Origin: Notospermus geniculatus
Taxonomy: Eukaryota > Nemertea > Pilidiophora > Heteronemertea > Lineidae
Assembly: GCA_002633025.1 (NCBI GenBank)
Contig: NMRB01000187.1
Span: forward strand, 12,937 to 76,936
Length of the DNA stretch: 64,000 bases
Direction: 5' to 3'
Shown here: positions 19,601 through 29,627 of the stretch, in pieces
Layout of the letters: every line of letters starts with the position of its first letter
Position numbering within the stretch: the stretch's first letter is position 1
Notes under the pieces: generated by a model
What the model was told of the DNA's origin: nothing
What the model saw: only the letters and a program-made list of their open reading frames with translations
Databases searched by the model: none
Translations under genes and position numbers: made by a program

Positions 19601-22600
19601 GTACATAAAGTGTGTATGTTGAATCGATTGGCCGAGGATACTGTACTAGCATCATGCACAGGATCTCTACTTACTCTTTGTCTTCGGGGTGAAGTCGAAA
19701 ATATTAGTGACTGGATTGCATTGCATATCAAACTTCAGATCTGTAGTGTCAACATCGATGGCTGTTACAGTGATGAGGTCTGTGTTGGGAGCAGTCACAT
19801 CCTCCTTGATGTTGACGACTTTAATCGTTGACGCGTCCCATTTCGGGGGTTCGTCATTTTTGAGGACATTTACAGTGACTTCGATGTCATCACTGCACAA
19901 TGCCGCACCAGTCGGTGGCGGTCCATTGTCACAAGCCTTGACCTTTACTTTGTACTGTTTGTTGGCTGATTCAAAATCCAGTACATTTGGTTTTATGCTT
20001 AATATCCCTGAAAGAATCCACATGAAATACGATTAAAATCTAATCGATTATGATACACAGCTTATACTTGTATACAGCGTATTCACTGCAAAACAAAGCA
20101 CTTCACATTCTTACCCAGTCTCTTTAAGAATCTTTTATGTGGAGGTTAATCCTTTTATGCCAGTTGAAGTGCACCTTCTCCTGGAACCGAATCAGCAGAA
20201 CAGCGCCATCGTCGTCCCCCAACGGTACAATTATAAGGGTACCATCGCCATCCTTCTCCCGCAGCGGTACCATTATAACGGTACCACACAACATTTCATG
20301 AGACTTTGCTTTTCACCAAAACTGATCAGAAGTGATCTCCACGAGTTTATGCATGGGCCAACATTTGGAAATTGGCACTGTTCAGAGCGCTATCATTTGT
20401 CCGACTCTGGCTGAGTGTGTAAAATGGGGTAAAATATACAGAGTTATCTAAAGGTACTGCACTGAGCTTGTTCAAAAATCTCAAAACGTCCTGTCTCGTC
20501 CTAAAAACTCGTAAAACAGGCAAGAACGTGTAGAATGTTGGCCAAATAATGTCTCGAAGTGCTGGCGCACCCTTCCCGTCCGAGCCCGTCCATGAAGTTC
20601 GCCAAAAGACTGTAAAAAGTTGTCACTACGTCCACTCCGTTCGCACACAGTTTGAGCCCGTTCGGCAACATTTTCAAACGTACTGAGAACAAGCTCAGTG
20701 TGATGGGGGCATAAAGGGCTAATGCCTCGGCCTCGAACAGCCGGACCTTACACGTACCTTTATTTGCACCATTCTTGGTGAAAGTAAAAGGACTTGTAGC
20801 CCCTACAGGCGCAGTAAGTACCAATGCTTGCCATATTGCATTCGCAGGGGTGTCGGCAGCGTCCACATCACTGAAATCAAACTCATATATGCGTCCACTG
20901 TAGAGCTCTGGAACACCAATTTCATGTGCACCTGGTCCCTTCGTGCCTTTGACACTCCCTACATCTATGCCTGTTACCGGGTCGGGTTTGGCGGTTCCTG
21001 TGATTGTAGGTTTCTCGTTGACATCTGTAATCGTTACAACCAGCTTCCCCGTTGACCTGGTTGCTGCGCCACCCTGATCTTCGACGGTGTATTCAGTTGT
21101 AAACGGCCCTGGTGCTGGTACTGCTTCAAAGTTGTAGGCGGTCGTCAGCTTCACGTCACCAGTAGCTGCAGAGAGACAGGGCATCGATCTGGCGATTAGC
21201 GAATTCTAATCACGAAGAGAAAAAATTAAATCTCAAACAGTTATACCCATTATGAAACACTTTTCGCAGTATTCGCTTTAATGCCGACCAGAGGCAGCTC
21301 CCTTAGCATGTCCATTCCACGAAAAACATGGTATGAGGATCTAGCTGTGACATACATTGCAAGTAAAATGCACTAAATGATCATAGTTTCTGGGGGGGGG
21401 GGGCACCTACATGTACATGTAGTAGCACACTGCCTCGAGGGTCCCTTCAAATGGTCTACCCGACAGTTGGGCACTCACCTCCAACTACGCCGAAATTTAC
21501 GTCACCCGTTGTTTTCACATAGGTAAGAGTCCTCGTTACTCCTGGGTTGTCTGTAGGGTTCACTGTAACTGTAGATAATTGGAAAATCGTCCCCACTTTG
21601 TTTTCTGGTACGTTTATAGCGAGACCGGCAGCTGTCGATGTAGGACTCGTAAAATCTGAAGATAAGAGGAAACACAAGCTGACCCTTATTGGTTCATGTG
21701 ACAACAAAGACCTAAAAGGAAATATGGGCGGGCATAGGAATGTTATTCATTCTTTCAATAGCCACTTATCATTAGCGTTTCAAAAAAATATCGGTCATTA
21801 AAGCCCCCTTACCATGTACCACTTGCTCAAAGACGGTACAGTTAAAAAGATGATAGAGATTTTTATCCATATTGGGTGCCTATTTTATGTGTAGCATTAT
21901 AATCCGTAAAGCCGGCAACACACCAGGCGATCGATCTTTTCGCCAGCACCGCAGACCAGGCGATATCGACTTTTGTATTGTTTATCATTGCGACGGAAAT
22001 CGCTGGCGAGAGGATTCCATGTCGCTCTCCAGCGCACACTTGGCGTCAACCGCCGATTTTGCTCGCTTGCGATATCGCCCAGTGTGCTGCAGGCTTTAAA
22101 AAGGCCAATCCCATGAATCCGAAGGGAAAAGATTTTGCTTACATGGTTTGCAGTTGTATCGAATCGCAGTCGAGCAGGCTTTGTTGTTTGTCGTTAGTTT
22201 CTCGACGTAGTTGGGAGGCGTGCCGGGGGCTTTTACTTCACAGCAAACTTGCTTCATCGTCGGGCAATTAGCTTGAGTCAGCAACGTAAATGTTACTTGG
22301 CCGTTGAGGGTGACGCTTGTAGCAGGGGGACTAGGCCCACCATCGAGTTTGACGCCCTCATTGGCCAGGGGTGTTATTTTCTGCAGTCCGTTTATTTGCG
22401 TGACGCCACCGGCATCCGATATGAAACAGTTGACTTCGAAATTTTTCGGAGTCCCTCCTGCAGCGGGAATACTACTGGCGGCCGGTTCAATATTCTTTAT
22501 TACTAAATCAAGGCCAAGTGCCGGTTGGGTTCCGTAATTTGCTAATGTGACTGGGCCACTATTCTCGCCTAAACTCACAGCTGTAACATCTGAAAAAAAA

Positions 22601-25600
22601 CATTCAAGCTGTCAGTTACTTCTCCGCTTCTCTGCAGAAACGGGTGAATAACCATAATCATTTATCAAACGACCTTGGATCTGCCCAAAGTCTTTGACTT
22701 GGTCAGCCAGAATGAAGTTCTTGCAGAACGCAGGTGTACGGTCAGTTAATTCAGGCTGTGCAAGGGGGCTTCGGAGCAGCAGGTGAAATCGTACGGGCAC
22801 ATTCCTTTGAGGGACAGTACAATGCAGCTGATGAATCTGACAGTATCCCCAAAAACACTAAAGTGAGCAATGAATTCTGGCTGTAGGCCTAGTAGTCCGA
22901 ACGTCTGACTCGTATTGCTATTTTTAGAATCTGCTGGACGCTAATACAGAGTCAGATGATGAGTAACCGAAGAACCAGATTTTGGTTCTAGGTCATCAGC
23001 ATGATCAGATCACGGATTGGTGGTTCCCGTATCACGTGACCTCAAACTGTAAAGATGGCGATGCTGTGCATTCGCCGATTCGGCTTTTCGAGAGGAATAT
23101 TTTTCGTGATTTTGATAACAAATTGCGGTTTTCTTAATGTTTGTCTGGCTAAGAGTGAACAGAGAGCGTGATTGCGAGTGTAGCTGGTTGAAACAGCAAG
23201 TAAAATGCCTGAAAGCAGCGTTGTCAAGTGATACGATTGCCATACACTAAATGTATTCAAAACACGACCTGGAGATGGACGGACCAATCAAAATAGACCC
23301 CCCGCGATAGGCTTCATCTGACTCTTGTTGCGGCCGTCAGTTCTGCAAATGAGCAACAGGAGGCAGTGTTCGGACTATAGGCCTACACAACGGTGAGTGA
23401 CTACACCTGTTGGTGTGCACCTGACACTCAGAACCTGGGGAAACCTGTCAAATGGATAACCTGACAGCAATGTCACCGATATGCTTCTAAAATTAGTGAA
23501 TAAATTATAATCAATTATGATAATCACCCGGTTTGCATTGTCTCTGAATTGCCGCCGTCGTGCATTTACAGTTATTGTTTGTGTCTCTGTCAACGTAAGT
23601 CGCGCCGGTTCCAGGAGCAAACTCAACACACAAATGTGTCATCGTCAAGCAAACGGCCGAGGTGAGCGTCATTGAACAGCTTATTGTGAACGTCGCCGTA
23701 CCACCTCCGTCGTTGAGAGCTGAATTCGCGGCCGTGGGACTTGCTCCGGTGACAGTCGAGGCACATCGCGTTGGGGCCACCGGAAATGTTGCTTTAGTGT
23801 TATCGGCACAGTAGTCTCCCACTGCGAAGAATTGTTTGAACTTGAAGTTCTCCTTCCCAGCGCCAGCTGCTGCAATATTACCCGTACCCGTCTTGATCTC
23901 CACACCGACGTTCAGGGTGGTGGTGGTAGCCTGACCTTCCTTGAATGTTGCTGTCGGGGTATTGGTAGCACTCTTAGCTTCTGGGTCTTAAAACAAGAAA
24001 CAACCATTCGGAGAACCGTACATAAAACATTTCGATGATTGCATCAGATGGCTGTACAGAGACCATTACCGGTACCATTCGAATATAACATCAATTATAT
24101 AGCAGACTATTGTAACTAGGACCTGCATTCCCAGGACTCTCTCTCCTTTCACACCGGGTTGTCTCTGAAGCCTGCCGCACACGAGAGAAATTAGCTTAGC
24201 AAAATGTCATTCGAAGATTTTTTACTCAAGTCAATTTCCTCTTGTGTGCGGCGGATTCCTTGCGAGGTTTTTGCCTCAACAGCCCTTGAGCAAAATATTC
24301 AACGTGTTTGATCTTTTCCTCACGAGGAAAAACCTCACCGCGTGCGGAGGGGGCTGCTACAGAGCATGCGTAGAAATCACGTGACGGCATTCCATGGCAC
24401 GTCGCCGAGAAAGTGTACTGTCCGTTTTAATCCAAAATCCTTCGCCGCACACGAGAGGAAACTGACTGAGCAAAAATCCTCGAATGACATTCAGCTGCAC
24501 TTCTCGTCTAGTGCGGCAGGCTTAAAGGGATTCAGTCGCAGCAGTCAAAAGTGACACCAAGAATAATTTCATGGCCCACGAAATTCACCATTTAAAAACT
24601 ACGAATTTTGTTTTTTAGCGGATTACATCCCTAGGTAAGCCTAGATTTGCAATTGACCGTGTTTTAAATGCTATTCGAAGGCAGCAAAGCCACAGCAGTT
24701 GCGCAAATATGCTCTTAGTAGGCAATAAATTTCCGATGTGAGTACTGTAATAGATTCAAGATGGCGGCGCTGGATTCTCTATTCAGATACCGACCAGTCC
24801 GCTTTAATTGATCAGCTGTTTCGGAAACATGACCAATGACAAGACAGAACTACTCAGGTCCCAAAGACGACTTACCTGGTCTACACTTTTTGATGGCACT
24901 AATTGAACAGCACTGGTAGTTATCGCTCGCAGCAGTCGCAGGAGGAGGAGTCGTGATTTCCGTGTATGTATTCGTGCTGCCTTTTTTTACCCTCCCGCAA
25001 ATAAAATTTGCAGCTGGGCAGTTTGCATCTGGTAACTTGTACGTAGCGGATACCGTTGTCTTTTCCGTTTTACCTTTAGCCTTGATTGCGTCATTCCATT
25101 CAGCGATAAATGAAACCGGGCCCCCAATCGCGCCGGTGATAGGGGCGTTGGTTGTGGAAAATACATATTCGAACGCGAAATTTCCTGTGTGAGACTTGAT
25201 GTCATTCAGAAATCGTCCTGGAAGTTTTGCGTTTTCGTTGCCAACTGTCACCTTGGTGAGTGTCACAGTAACGTCTCCACCAGCCACCAGGGGGTTTTGC
25301 GAGCAGAGCCCGTCCATCGCTTGGAGGGATATGTCTGAAAGTTTGAGATGCCAATATAAAAACAATGCATTTTAAGAAAATTTAAACAACTTTCTGAAGA
25401 CTAGTGAATGGATTGCAACAGGGTTTGGTTTATACTGAGTGGGAACATAGACGTGGGGGAACATAGATGTTACACCGGATTCGAACTCGGGAATAACATG
25501 TGCTTGTTGGTCAATTCTTTGAATTTGGCACAACCGGAAGAAGAGTGTTTCGTAATCCTTAAAACAGAGTGAAACTGCATTGAGTGAAAATTCACTTTTT

Positions 25601-27564
25601 TGGGGATATCCAACATGACATCCTGATATCCTTTCATTTTGCCGAAATGGGGCTCGATAAAAGTTGTTTTGTGAAGTCATGATCAAGCAAAATTTTCCTT
25701 CCACCTTATAAAGGTAATATTGTCAGTCGGCCTAGATATATCCCATTGAGGAATTATGAACCTGTCAGTTAATGAATGAAAGCAGTCACTCTGTCACATA
25801 AATTTTCTTTAGTGCTGTTTGTCACAATCTTTCCGTGACGAGAATAAAGCAGTGTCAACGTCAATGCATCAACACCAATATCACGCTGGTGATTCAAACA
25901 CAAAATTATTTTATTCGTACCCGAAGTCGTTGATGCATAACTTACTAATGGTGCTTGACGTATTCGAGTTCATCTGGTAAATGGAAGGGGTGACGGGTGA
26001 TTACAAAATAAAGTGTCACCCCTTCTATTTGCCGAAACAACTGCAAAAATAATCAACACGATTAGTTATGTATGAGCTTGGAGGAATTATACTGTCAGTT
26101 TAATTCCTCCAAGGTATGGGTAAAATGATTCCTTTATGGTAAAATCGCGTACGAAAAAAAGATTTTTAGGTTTGAATCACCAGCGTGAATATAGAATCCA
26201 CTACTTTAGGACAAGCCTTCTGATGTTTGCATGATAGAATTTGGTGTGTAGGCCTATAATTATTGTGATGTGGAACAGCTGGTGATCACTCAGAAATCTG
26301 TATTTGTATCTCTACAGCTTTAGTCGACTGACCCAACGCTACTCATTATTCGACCGGGTCAGCGGAGTCGACGTAAACACCCTCACTCTTAGCCGAAAAG
26401 GTTCTGGTGGTGCCACACTAGGAGAACCCTCTGATTTACATGTAAGAACCCTCTGGTTGTTTAAGAACCCCTAGAGGTTCCAGATAGAACTCTTCCCTCA
26501 AAAAAGGGTTCTATCTGGAAACTTTTTGGGTTCTTTGGCGACAGAAAGGTTCTGTATGGAACCTTTTCGGGTTCTTTACAGATGGGGTTCCCCAGAACAT
26601 TTTTAACTACGAGTGTACAGCATTGAGATTTGCCGCCCATATGCGCTTAGCTCAAAACGACTTCATGAGTTTCTTCAACTTACCAGTGTTACACGTCAGA
26701 TCACTGTCAACTCTCTGGCACCCGATGTTGTTGTTGGTCTTCTTGTCAGTGTAATCTGCTGTAGCACCTGTAGGTACTGCGCAGTCCAGGCACATAAATT
26801 TGGCAGTCACGCATTGCGCATTAGTGAGGGTAAGCGAACACGACCCGGTAAGAACACGCGATTTCGTGGAGAAAATACCGTACTGAAAGAAATGACCTAT
26901 AATGATTGAACACATACTCTAAAGTCGTATCCAACGGTTTAGAAATCAAACGATAAACGTAAACGTTAACGGCAACGTTATTTTTGTACCGAAAATGTAA
27001 TATAAAATCTGGTGAATATGAGGAATATGAGGAACATAGATGTTACACCGGATTCGAACTCGGGACCTGCTGCTTGATGCGTGGCGTCCACTAGCGCCCA
27101 CAACAGGAAGTGTTGCTGAAGCAAACTGTGTCAGTTCGGCATTCTTTCCGCGTCAATGACTTTTGCCCTCTCCCGAAAGTGCAGAAACGCCAGAAAATGT
27201 TTCGGAATATAGTGAACAGAATCTTTCACAATATGCGGAGAGGTTGCTGAATGAATGCGGATTTGCTAATTTTGCATTCCGCGTCTTGTCCGCGCCAAGT
27301 GGACGCCAGGTTTTAGCAGACGTGATAACCAGTAGGCAATTTAAAGCCTAAACCATTGGTACATCTGTTCATTATCACTTGTCCACTGAATAGCATAAGA
27401 TGTACAAACCGTCAAAATTGCAGTTCCCGCGTCCAGAGTACAACCCGTGCTGAACTTGTCGATCGGCGCTGTGGCAAAAGGATCCGCGCCAGCTGGTGCC
27501 CCGCCGCTGATATCAGTTGATGCAAACCTCATTGTACAGTCAACGTTTCGTTTCCCGGCGCCAG
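13575..27564 (-). CDS. Gene B: single-pass cadherin-repeat protein with four N-terminal Cys/beta-sandwich domains (19 exons, 5' end missing)
   Basis: Joining 19 exons at GT/AG boundaries gives one open frame of 1586 codons plus stop, with compatible phase at every junction. Order: one beta-sandwich-like domain split over exons, three single-exon domains of the same type, about seven cadherin repeats with linkers such as DVNEKP, KNDEPP and NVNDLRP, a membrane-proximal part, a TM helix and a tail of about 60 residues. The four N-terminal domains share a late signature (C..K..C, then TY.D...NN..C, then C[KR]PG) and resemble CARDB/DUF11-like extracellular folds; this family call is inference. Cadherin repeats bind calcium and mediate adhesion, so a surface adhesion or receptor role is likely. 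The tail is basic and Pro-rich, and I see no beta-catenin-binding region in it. The first exon(s), including a signal peptide, are not visible and probably lie in the 28259-29238 gap. Gene A downstream is a tandem paralog. Confidence 0.85.
13908..14008 (-). CDS. Gene B, cytoplasmic tail exon
   Basis: 101-bp exon, phase 2 in, 1 out. MPVTPKPKPKRPITPRNPTP, then KRPSPPPSPDIDY: strongly basic and Pro-rich, with possible SH3-binding and proline-directed phosphorylation sites. Confidence 0.82.
14085..14150. repeat. TACATG-rich simple sequence
   Basis: Runs of ACATGTACATGTAC around 14120, in the intron before the tail exon. The word recurs throughout the window. Confidence 0.6.
14318..14656 (-). CDS. 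Gene B, juxtamembrane and transmembrane exon
   Basis: Phase 2-2. A polar region (VFQLYFIKDNTTY, TTILERYYDEVKKAPK, GGCLVNITRF) leads to a single hydrophobic helix, VLGLLMSLGFMLLMTAVI, followed by the stop-transfer CTVRKAAPGK. An in-frame TAA directly after KMK would end the protein here if the donor GTAAGG were not used, so a short-tail isoform by intron retention is possible. Confidence 0.88.
14936..15103 (-). CDS. Gene B, membrane-proximal exon
   Basis: Phase 2-2. IAVVRIDTYVNWKHVTNW, MAHYTAAEQSKFLASVATLC and CPPCIPKI; three Cys, no cadherin motif. I do not recognise the fold; it may be a SEA-like or other juxtamembrane module. Confidence 0.8.
15328..15502 (-). CDS. Gene B, last cadherin repeat exon
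   Basis: Phase 1 in, 2 out (donor GTAGGT). ISVTYGGIDFFKTNVYTGEV and RYFVRVVCKDTDPKEDF fit the second half of a repeat. The phase switch to 2 marks the change to the membrane-proximal part. Confidence 0.82.
15634..15820 (-). CDS. Gene B, cadherin repeat exon
   Basis: Phase 0 in, 1 out. TTTVTIHVRNVNDLRPQWV carries the linker; VKCTDADI starts the next calcium site. Confidence 0.88.
16044..16417 (-). CDS. Gene B, cadherin repeats exon
   Basis: 374-bp exon, phase 1 in, 0 out. ISCSDQQGQ, linker VNVQGIDDHAPAFKQTSY, VSATDADLGVHGQMIYQL and GGLDAEKYSSVVFE: a nearly textbook repeat with the linker aspartates, DADLG and LD.E. Confidence 0.92.
16497..16630. mobile_element. Fold-back element in gene B intron
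   Basis: Long arms GGTCTCGGGCCATTTGTGCG, TTTTGCGCTGCGTG and TCAAATCTTTTGTTA with the inverse at 16578-16630; only about 20 bp of loop. Confidence 0.75.
16630..16691. mobile_element. Short palindromic element next to the previous one
   Basis: TGTGTCCACATGTGCGTTTT, ACGCAGCGT, AAAACGTACATGTGGACACA: near-perfect 60-bp palindrome, flanked by AGGCC. Confidence 0.7.
17068..17257 (-). CDS. Gene B, cadherin repeat exon
   Basis: 190-bp exon, phase 0 in, 1 out. FKDPDGGTPSCSIVNSRY and GNQLHLKNPLNYDT match the D.D.G and L...LDYE-type strands of a cadherin repeat. Confidence 0.83.
17491..17687 (-). CDS. Gene B, cadherin repeat exon
   Basis: Phase 1 in, 0 out. RILLNFENNIVRSKLDKYV, then FSCCDDTAGTPRC, TLVVERSNQAPTLSP (repeat linker) and GITITEKQ at the next repeat start. 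Confidence 0.85.
17771..17989. mobile_element. 219-bp MITE (GGGCCGATTTTTTAAACGAT ends), copy 1
   Basis: Left end GGGCCGATTTTTTAAACGAT, right end exactly inverted. Second copy, same length and opposite orientation, at 43260-43478. Lies in the intron between exons 17491-17687 and 18130-18238. Confidence 0.85.
18130..18238 (-). CDS. Gene B, cadherin repeat exon
   Basis: 109-bp exon, phase 0 in, 1 out. FKCTDEDAGQKTTKSFFVYD is the Cys version of the cadherin D.D..G strand. It is not an ATG-bounded ORF and is seen only by splicing. The acceptor TTTTTCAG lies directly beside a MITE end. Confidence 0.8.
18247..18417. mobile_element. MITE of the AGGAGC-GTCAGC family, copy 3 (gene B intron)
   Basis: 171 bp, flanked by AT on both sides. 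It sits 8 nt from the exon at 18130-18238, inside a 295-bp intron. Confidence 0.85.
18534..18760 (-). CDS. Gene B, cadherin repeat exon
   Basis: Phase 1 in, 0 out. Contains KASPNFDFETRKTYTC, FVMDGVNPAVMGQVTI, linker ILDVPEDPKM and ITIPELHCYGCHLFD. The following intron is short (295 bp) and carries a MITE. Confidence 0.86.
18892..19484. repeat. 49-bp minisatellite, 12 units, in gene B intron
   Basis: Unit starts GTAACGATGATGGTAAAGGA and contains CCTAATGATGATGAC. Unit starts fall at 18892, 18941, 18990 and so on; one unit has lost one base. Not CRISPR: units are contiguous and there are no spacers. Confidence 0.95.
19675..20007 (-). CDS. Gene B, cadherin repeats (EC2 end, EC3 start)
   Basis: Phase 1-1. 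Starts GILSIKPNVLDFESANKQY, the classic G.L.....LDFE strand, then VKVKACDNGPPPTGAALC with a Cys pair, linker VLKNDEPPKW and VTAIDVDTTD. Confidence 0.9.
20020..20757. other. Gene B intron, nothing coding
   Basis: Apparent ORFs on both strands, including the read-through of exon 20758-21165, end at random stops. GGTACCATTATAACGGTACC-like inverted words near 20215-20285. Confidence 0.5.
20758..21165 (-). CDS. Gene B, cadherin repeats (end of EC1, start of EC2)
   Basis: 408-bp phase 1-1 exon. Shows TEYTVEDQGGAATRS, the linker TITDVNEKPTI (a canonical cadherin calcium linker) and YEFDFSDVDAADTPAN, the next repeat's D.D site. The donor is GTACGT after NGANK, followed by about 240 bp of fortuitous read-through. 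Confidence 0.88.
21479..21655 (-). CDS. Gene B, first cadherin-type exon
   Basis: Phase 1-1 exon of 177 bp. LAINVPENKVGTIFQLSTV looks like the first strands of a cadherin repeat (VPEN..G). Twin of 305-475 in gene A. Confidence 0.82.
21907..22099. mobile_element. MITE of the GCAGCACAC family (gene B intron)
   Basis: Ends AAAGCCGGCAACACACCAGG and GTGTGCTGCAGGCTTTA; twin of 785-988 at the same intron position. Confidence 0.7.
22143..22589 (-). CDS. Gene B, domain 4 (one exon)
   Basis: 447-bp phase 1-1 exon, donor GTAAGC. Begins DVTAVSLGENSGPVTLANYG, has FEVNCFISDAGG, TQANCPTMKQVCCEV, then NYVEKLTTNNKACSTAI and NCKP. Compared with the gene A twin (1029-1451) it carries extra codons near PAAGGTPKNF and VKLDGGPSPPATSV, so the loops differ in length. 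Confidence 0.88.
23528..23986 (-). CDS. Gene B, domain 3 (one exon)
   Basis: Phase 1 at both ends; acceptor GTTTTAAG, donor GTGATT. Contains DPEAKSATNTP at the start, GDYCADNTKATF, FTISCSMTLTSAVC, LCVEFAPGTGATYVDRDT, NNNCKC and QRQCKPG. The upstream part differs from gene A in several residues while the signature half is nearly the same. Confidence 0.88.
24168..24525. mobile_element. Fold-back element (CCTGCCGCACACGAGAG family) in gene B
   Basis: Same element as 2910-3246 at the same intron position, with scattered substitutions. Confidence 0.75.
24876..25334 (-). CDS. Gene B, domain 2 (one exon)
   Basis: 459-bp exon, phase 1 at both ends, acceptor CTTTCAG, donor GTAAGT. Contains LCSQNPLVAGGDVTVTLTKV at the start, then LPDANCPAANFICGRV, a Thr/Pro stretch, NYQCC and KKCRPG. 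Twin of 3738-4199, which is one codon longer; the length differences lie in the TTxTPPPP loop and a nearby loop. Confidence 0.88.
25881..26188. mobile_element. MITE of about 308 bp, gene B intron only
   Basis: Ends TCACGCTGGTGATTCAAAC and, inverted, GTTTGAATCACCAGCGTGA. Gene A has instead a tiny hairpin (4968-5003) at nearly the same place. Confidence 0.75.
26394..26618. repeat. GGTTCT/AGAACC-rich fold-back repeat, gene B intron only
   Basis: Alternating AGAACCCTCTG, GGTTCTATCTGGAA and GGAACCTTTTCGGGTTCTTT; outer ends CACTCTTAGCCGAAAAGG and ACTACGAGTGT are weakly inverted. Confidence 0.5.
26684..26882 (-). CDS. Gene B, domain 1 C-terminal exon
   Basis: Phase 0 in, phase 1 out. Shows the signature half of the domain: SCSLTLTNAQC, KFMCLDC, then TADYTDKKTNNNIGC and a closing Cys in DLTCNT. 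Same length (199 bp) as gene A exon 6963-7161. Confidence 0.85.
27034..27100 (-). repeat. tRNA-like (SINE?) fragment in gene B
   Basis: Minus strand TCCCGAGTTCGAATCCGGTG preceded by GGACGCCACGCATCAAGCAG. Looks like the 3' half of a tRNA-derived repeat; not a complete tRNA gene. Confidence 0.35.
27410..27564 (-). CDS. Gene B, domain 1 middle exon
   Basis: Acceptor TTTTTCTAG; donor GTTTGT, a weak site that is identical in gene A. The exon starts with 2 nt of a split codon and ends in phase 0. It carries the first Cys of domain 1 in KRNVDCTMRFASTD. Its gene A twin is 9169-9323, of equal length (155 bp). The preceding exon (twin of 10773-10892) is not found and probably lies in the N gap. Confidence 0.8.
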
Positions 27565-27599
27565 CTAGAAAAACATAAATCAATTTCAAGGTAGTCTAA

Positions 27600-28258
27600 G
27601 GCGGGGGGCTACCTATGCCGATTTTATTGACGCTCTTTGAAAACAAGCGTCCTAACGGAATACATCGTCTTTATCCTTTGTTCAACACAAAAGATAAGTA
27701 CCACACTTAGAATTAAGTTCTTTTATGAATATGGGCCCTGATGCCTGCAGGTCCTAACGATCCGTTTTTACGAAAGTATTTTCCATTTAATTGGTATAAA
27801 CTATTTAATGCCAAAAAAGGCTCGATTTACAGTTTTTGAAATATTTCATATTCCCGACCAACTATCCAAAAAAGGCGATCGTGTTGCACTAGAATGCACA
27901 TATGGCAATAACATCCAAAAGAAATTTTTCAATGTGTCCAAAAAAGAGCAAACTTGTTTGGGAAATTTGAAAATTTCCATACCGCTCGCCAGTTACTTCT
28001 TTGTTATGTAGATTTGCACTATTCCCGCTCTTTGAGCAAACTCTGTTCGGCCATTTGTGACCAAAGCACCAGCGACAGAGCTGAACAATACCCGCAGTGG
28101 ACACAAAAGATTTAGGGTCGGCACGTACACTGAAGATTGGTTTTCGAAAAGAGTATATCAGGGTGATCTGAATGTAAATGACTGGTCGTTTGACCAGCGC
28201 ACAAAGTAAAGTTCCGTGGATTGCCACTAGGGAATGAGCTCAGCTGTAGGTAGCCCCC
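27600..28258. other. Gene B 5' region up to the first N gap
   Basis: A half CTTAAG repeat at about 27655-27745; otherwise nothing recognised. The missing twin of exon 10773-10892 is not here. Confidence 0.5.
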
Positions 28259-29238
28259 NNNNNNNNNNNNNNNNNNNNNNNNNNNNNNNNNNNNNNNNNN
28301 NNNNNNNNNNNNNNNNNNNNNNNNNNNNNNNNNNNNNNNNNNNNNNNNNNNNNNNNNNNNNNNNNNNNNNNNNNNNNNNNNNNNNNNNNNNNNNNNNNNN
28401 NNNNNNNNNNNNNNNNNNNNNNNNNNNNNNNNNNNNNNNNNNNNNNNNNNNNNNNNNNNNNNNNNNNNNNNNNNNNNNNNNNNNNNNNNNNNNNNNNNNN
28501 NNNNNNNNNNNNNNNNNNNNNNNNNNNNNNNNNNNNNNNNNNNNNNNNNNNNNNNNNNNNNNNNNNNNNNNNNNNNNNNNNNNNNNNNNNNNNNNNNNNN
28601 NNNNNNNNNNNNNNNNNNNNNNNNNNNNNNNNNNNNNNNNNNNNNNNNNNNNNNNNNNNNNNNNNNNNNNNNNNNNNNNNNNNNNNNNNNNNNNNNNNNN
28701 NNNNNNNNNNNNNNNNNNNNNNNNNNNNNNNNNNNNNNNNNNNNNNNNNNNNNNNNNNNNNNNNNNNNNNNNNNNNNNNNNNNNNNNNNNNNNNNNNNNN
28801 NNNNNNNNNNNNNNNNNNNNNNNNNNNNNNNNNNNNNNNNNNNNNNNNNNNNNNNNNNNNNNNNNNNNNNNNNNNNNNNNNNNNNNNNNNNNNNNNNNNN
28901 NNNNNNNNNNNNNNNNNNNNNNNNNNNNNNNNNNNNNNNNNNNNNNNNNNNNNNNNNNNNNNNNNNNNNNNNNNNNNNNNNNNNNNNNNNNNNNNNNNNN
29001 NNNNNNNNNNNNNNNNNNNNNNNNNNNNNNNNNNNNNNNNNNNNNNNNNNNNNNNNNNNNNNNNNNNNNNNNNNNNNNNNNNNNNNNNNNNNNNNNNNNN
29101 NNNNNNNNNNNNNNNNNNNNNNNNNNNNNNNNNNNNNNNNNNNNNNNNNNNNNNNNNNNNNNNNNNNNNNNNNNNNNNNNNNNNNNNNNNNNNNNNNNNN
29201 NNNNNNNNNNNNNNNNNNNNNNNNNNNNNNNNNNNNNN
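28259..29238. other. Assembly gap (980 N)
   Basis: Run of N preceded by a C run. ORFs across it are artefacts. Probably hides the first exon(s) of gene B. Confidence 0.99.
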
Positions 29239-29627
29239 GGCAGGTTCGTTACTTTTGTCGAACTTTGACCTCTGTGACCTTGAAAAGTAGGTCAAATCAA
29301 AAACCCGTTATATATGTTATGTATCCTTATTAGCTACACCTATGATAAAAATTTGGAGATGATCTAGTCATTAGTTCAGGAGTTATTGCACTTTTTGTGT
29401 TTTTGGTTTCCGCCACCTGGTGGCCAAGCTGAGAGTCGGATCGGACCGAAACTTGGTGTCGTGGGTCGTCTGACCTAGGGGTATATATGTACCAAGTTTC
29501 AGATCAATAGCTCCAGTGGTTACGAAACGTGCCCTGCTAACGGACAACGACGGACGACGACGACGACGACGGACGACGACGGACGACGGACGCACAACCA
29601 TTGTATAAGCTCACCACGGTGAGCTAA
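29239..29627. repeat. Dispersed repeat with a GACGACGACGG tail
   Basis: GTGACCTTGAAAAGTAGGTC, CCAAGTTTCAGATCAATAGC, a CGACGACGG array (about 29541-29590), then AGCTCACCACGGTGAGCTAA. The closing palindrome and GTGAGCTAAAAA end look like the end of a dispersed repeat; the other end is in the gap. Confidence 0.6.

Noticed and set aside
27034-27100. tRNA gene on the minus strand
   Set aside because: Only a T-arm-like box is present; no box A, acceptor stem or anticodon arm. A SINE fragment is more likely.
28234-29295. ORFs of about 350 codons on both strands
   Set aside because: They are almost wholly N; the same holds for ORFs across 39549-40046 and 62669-63309.
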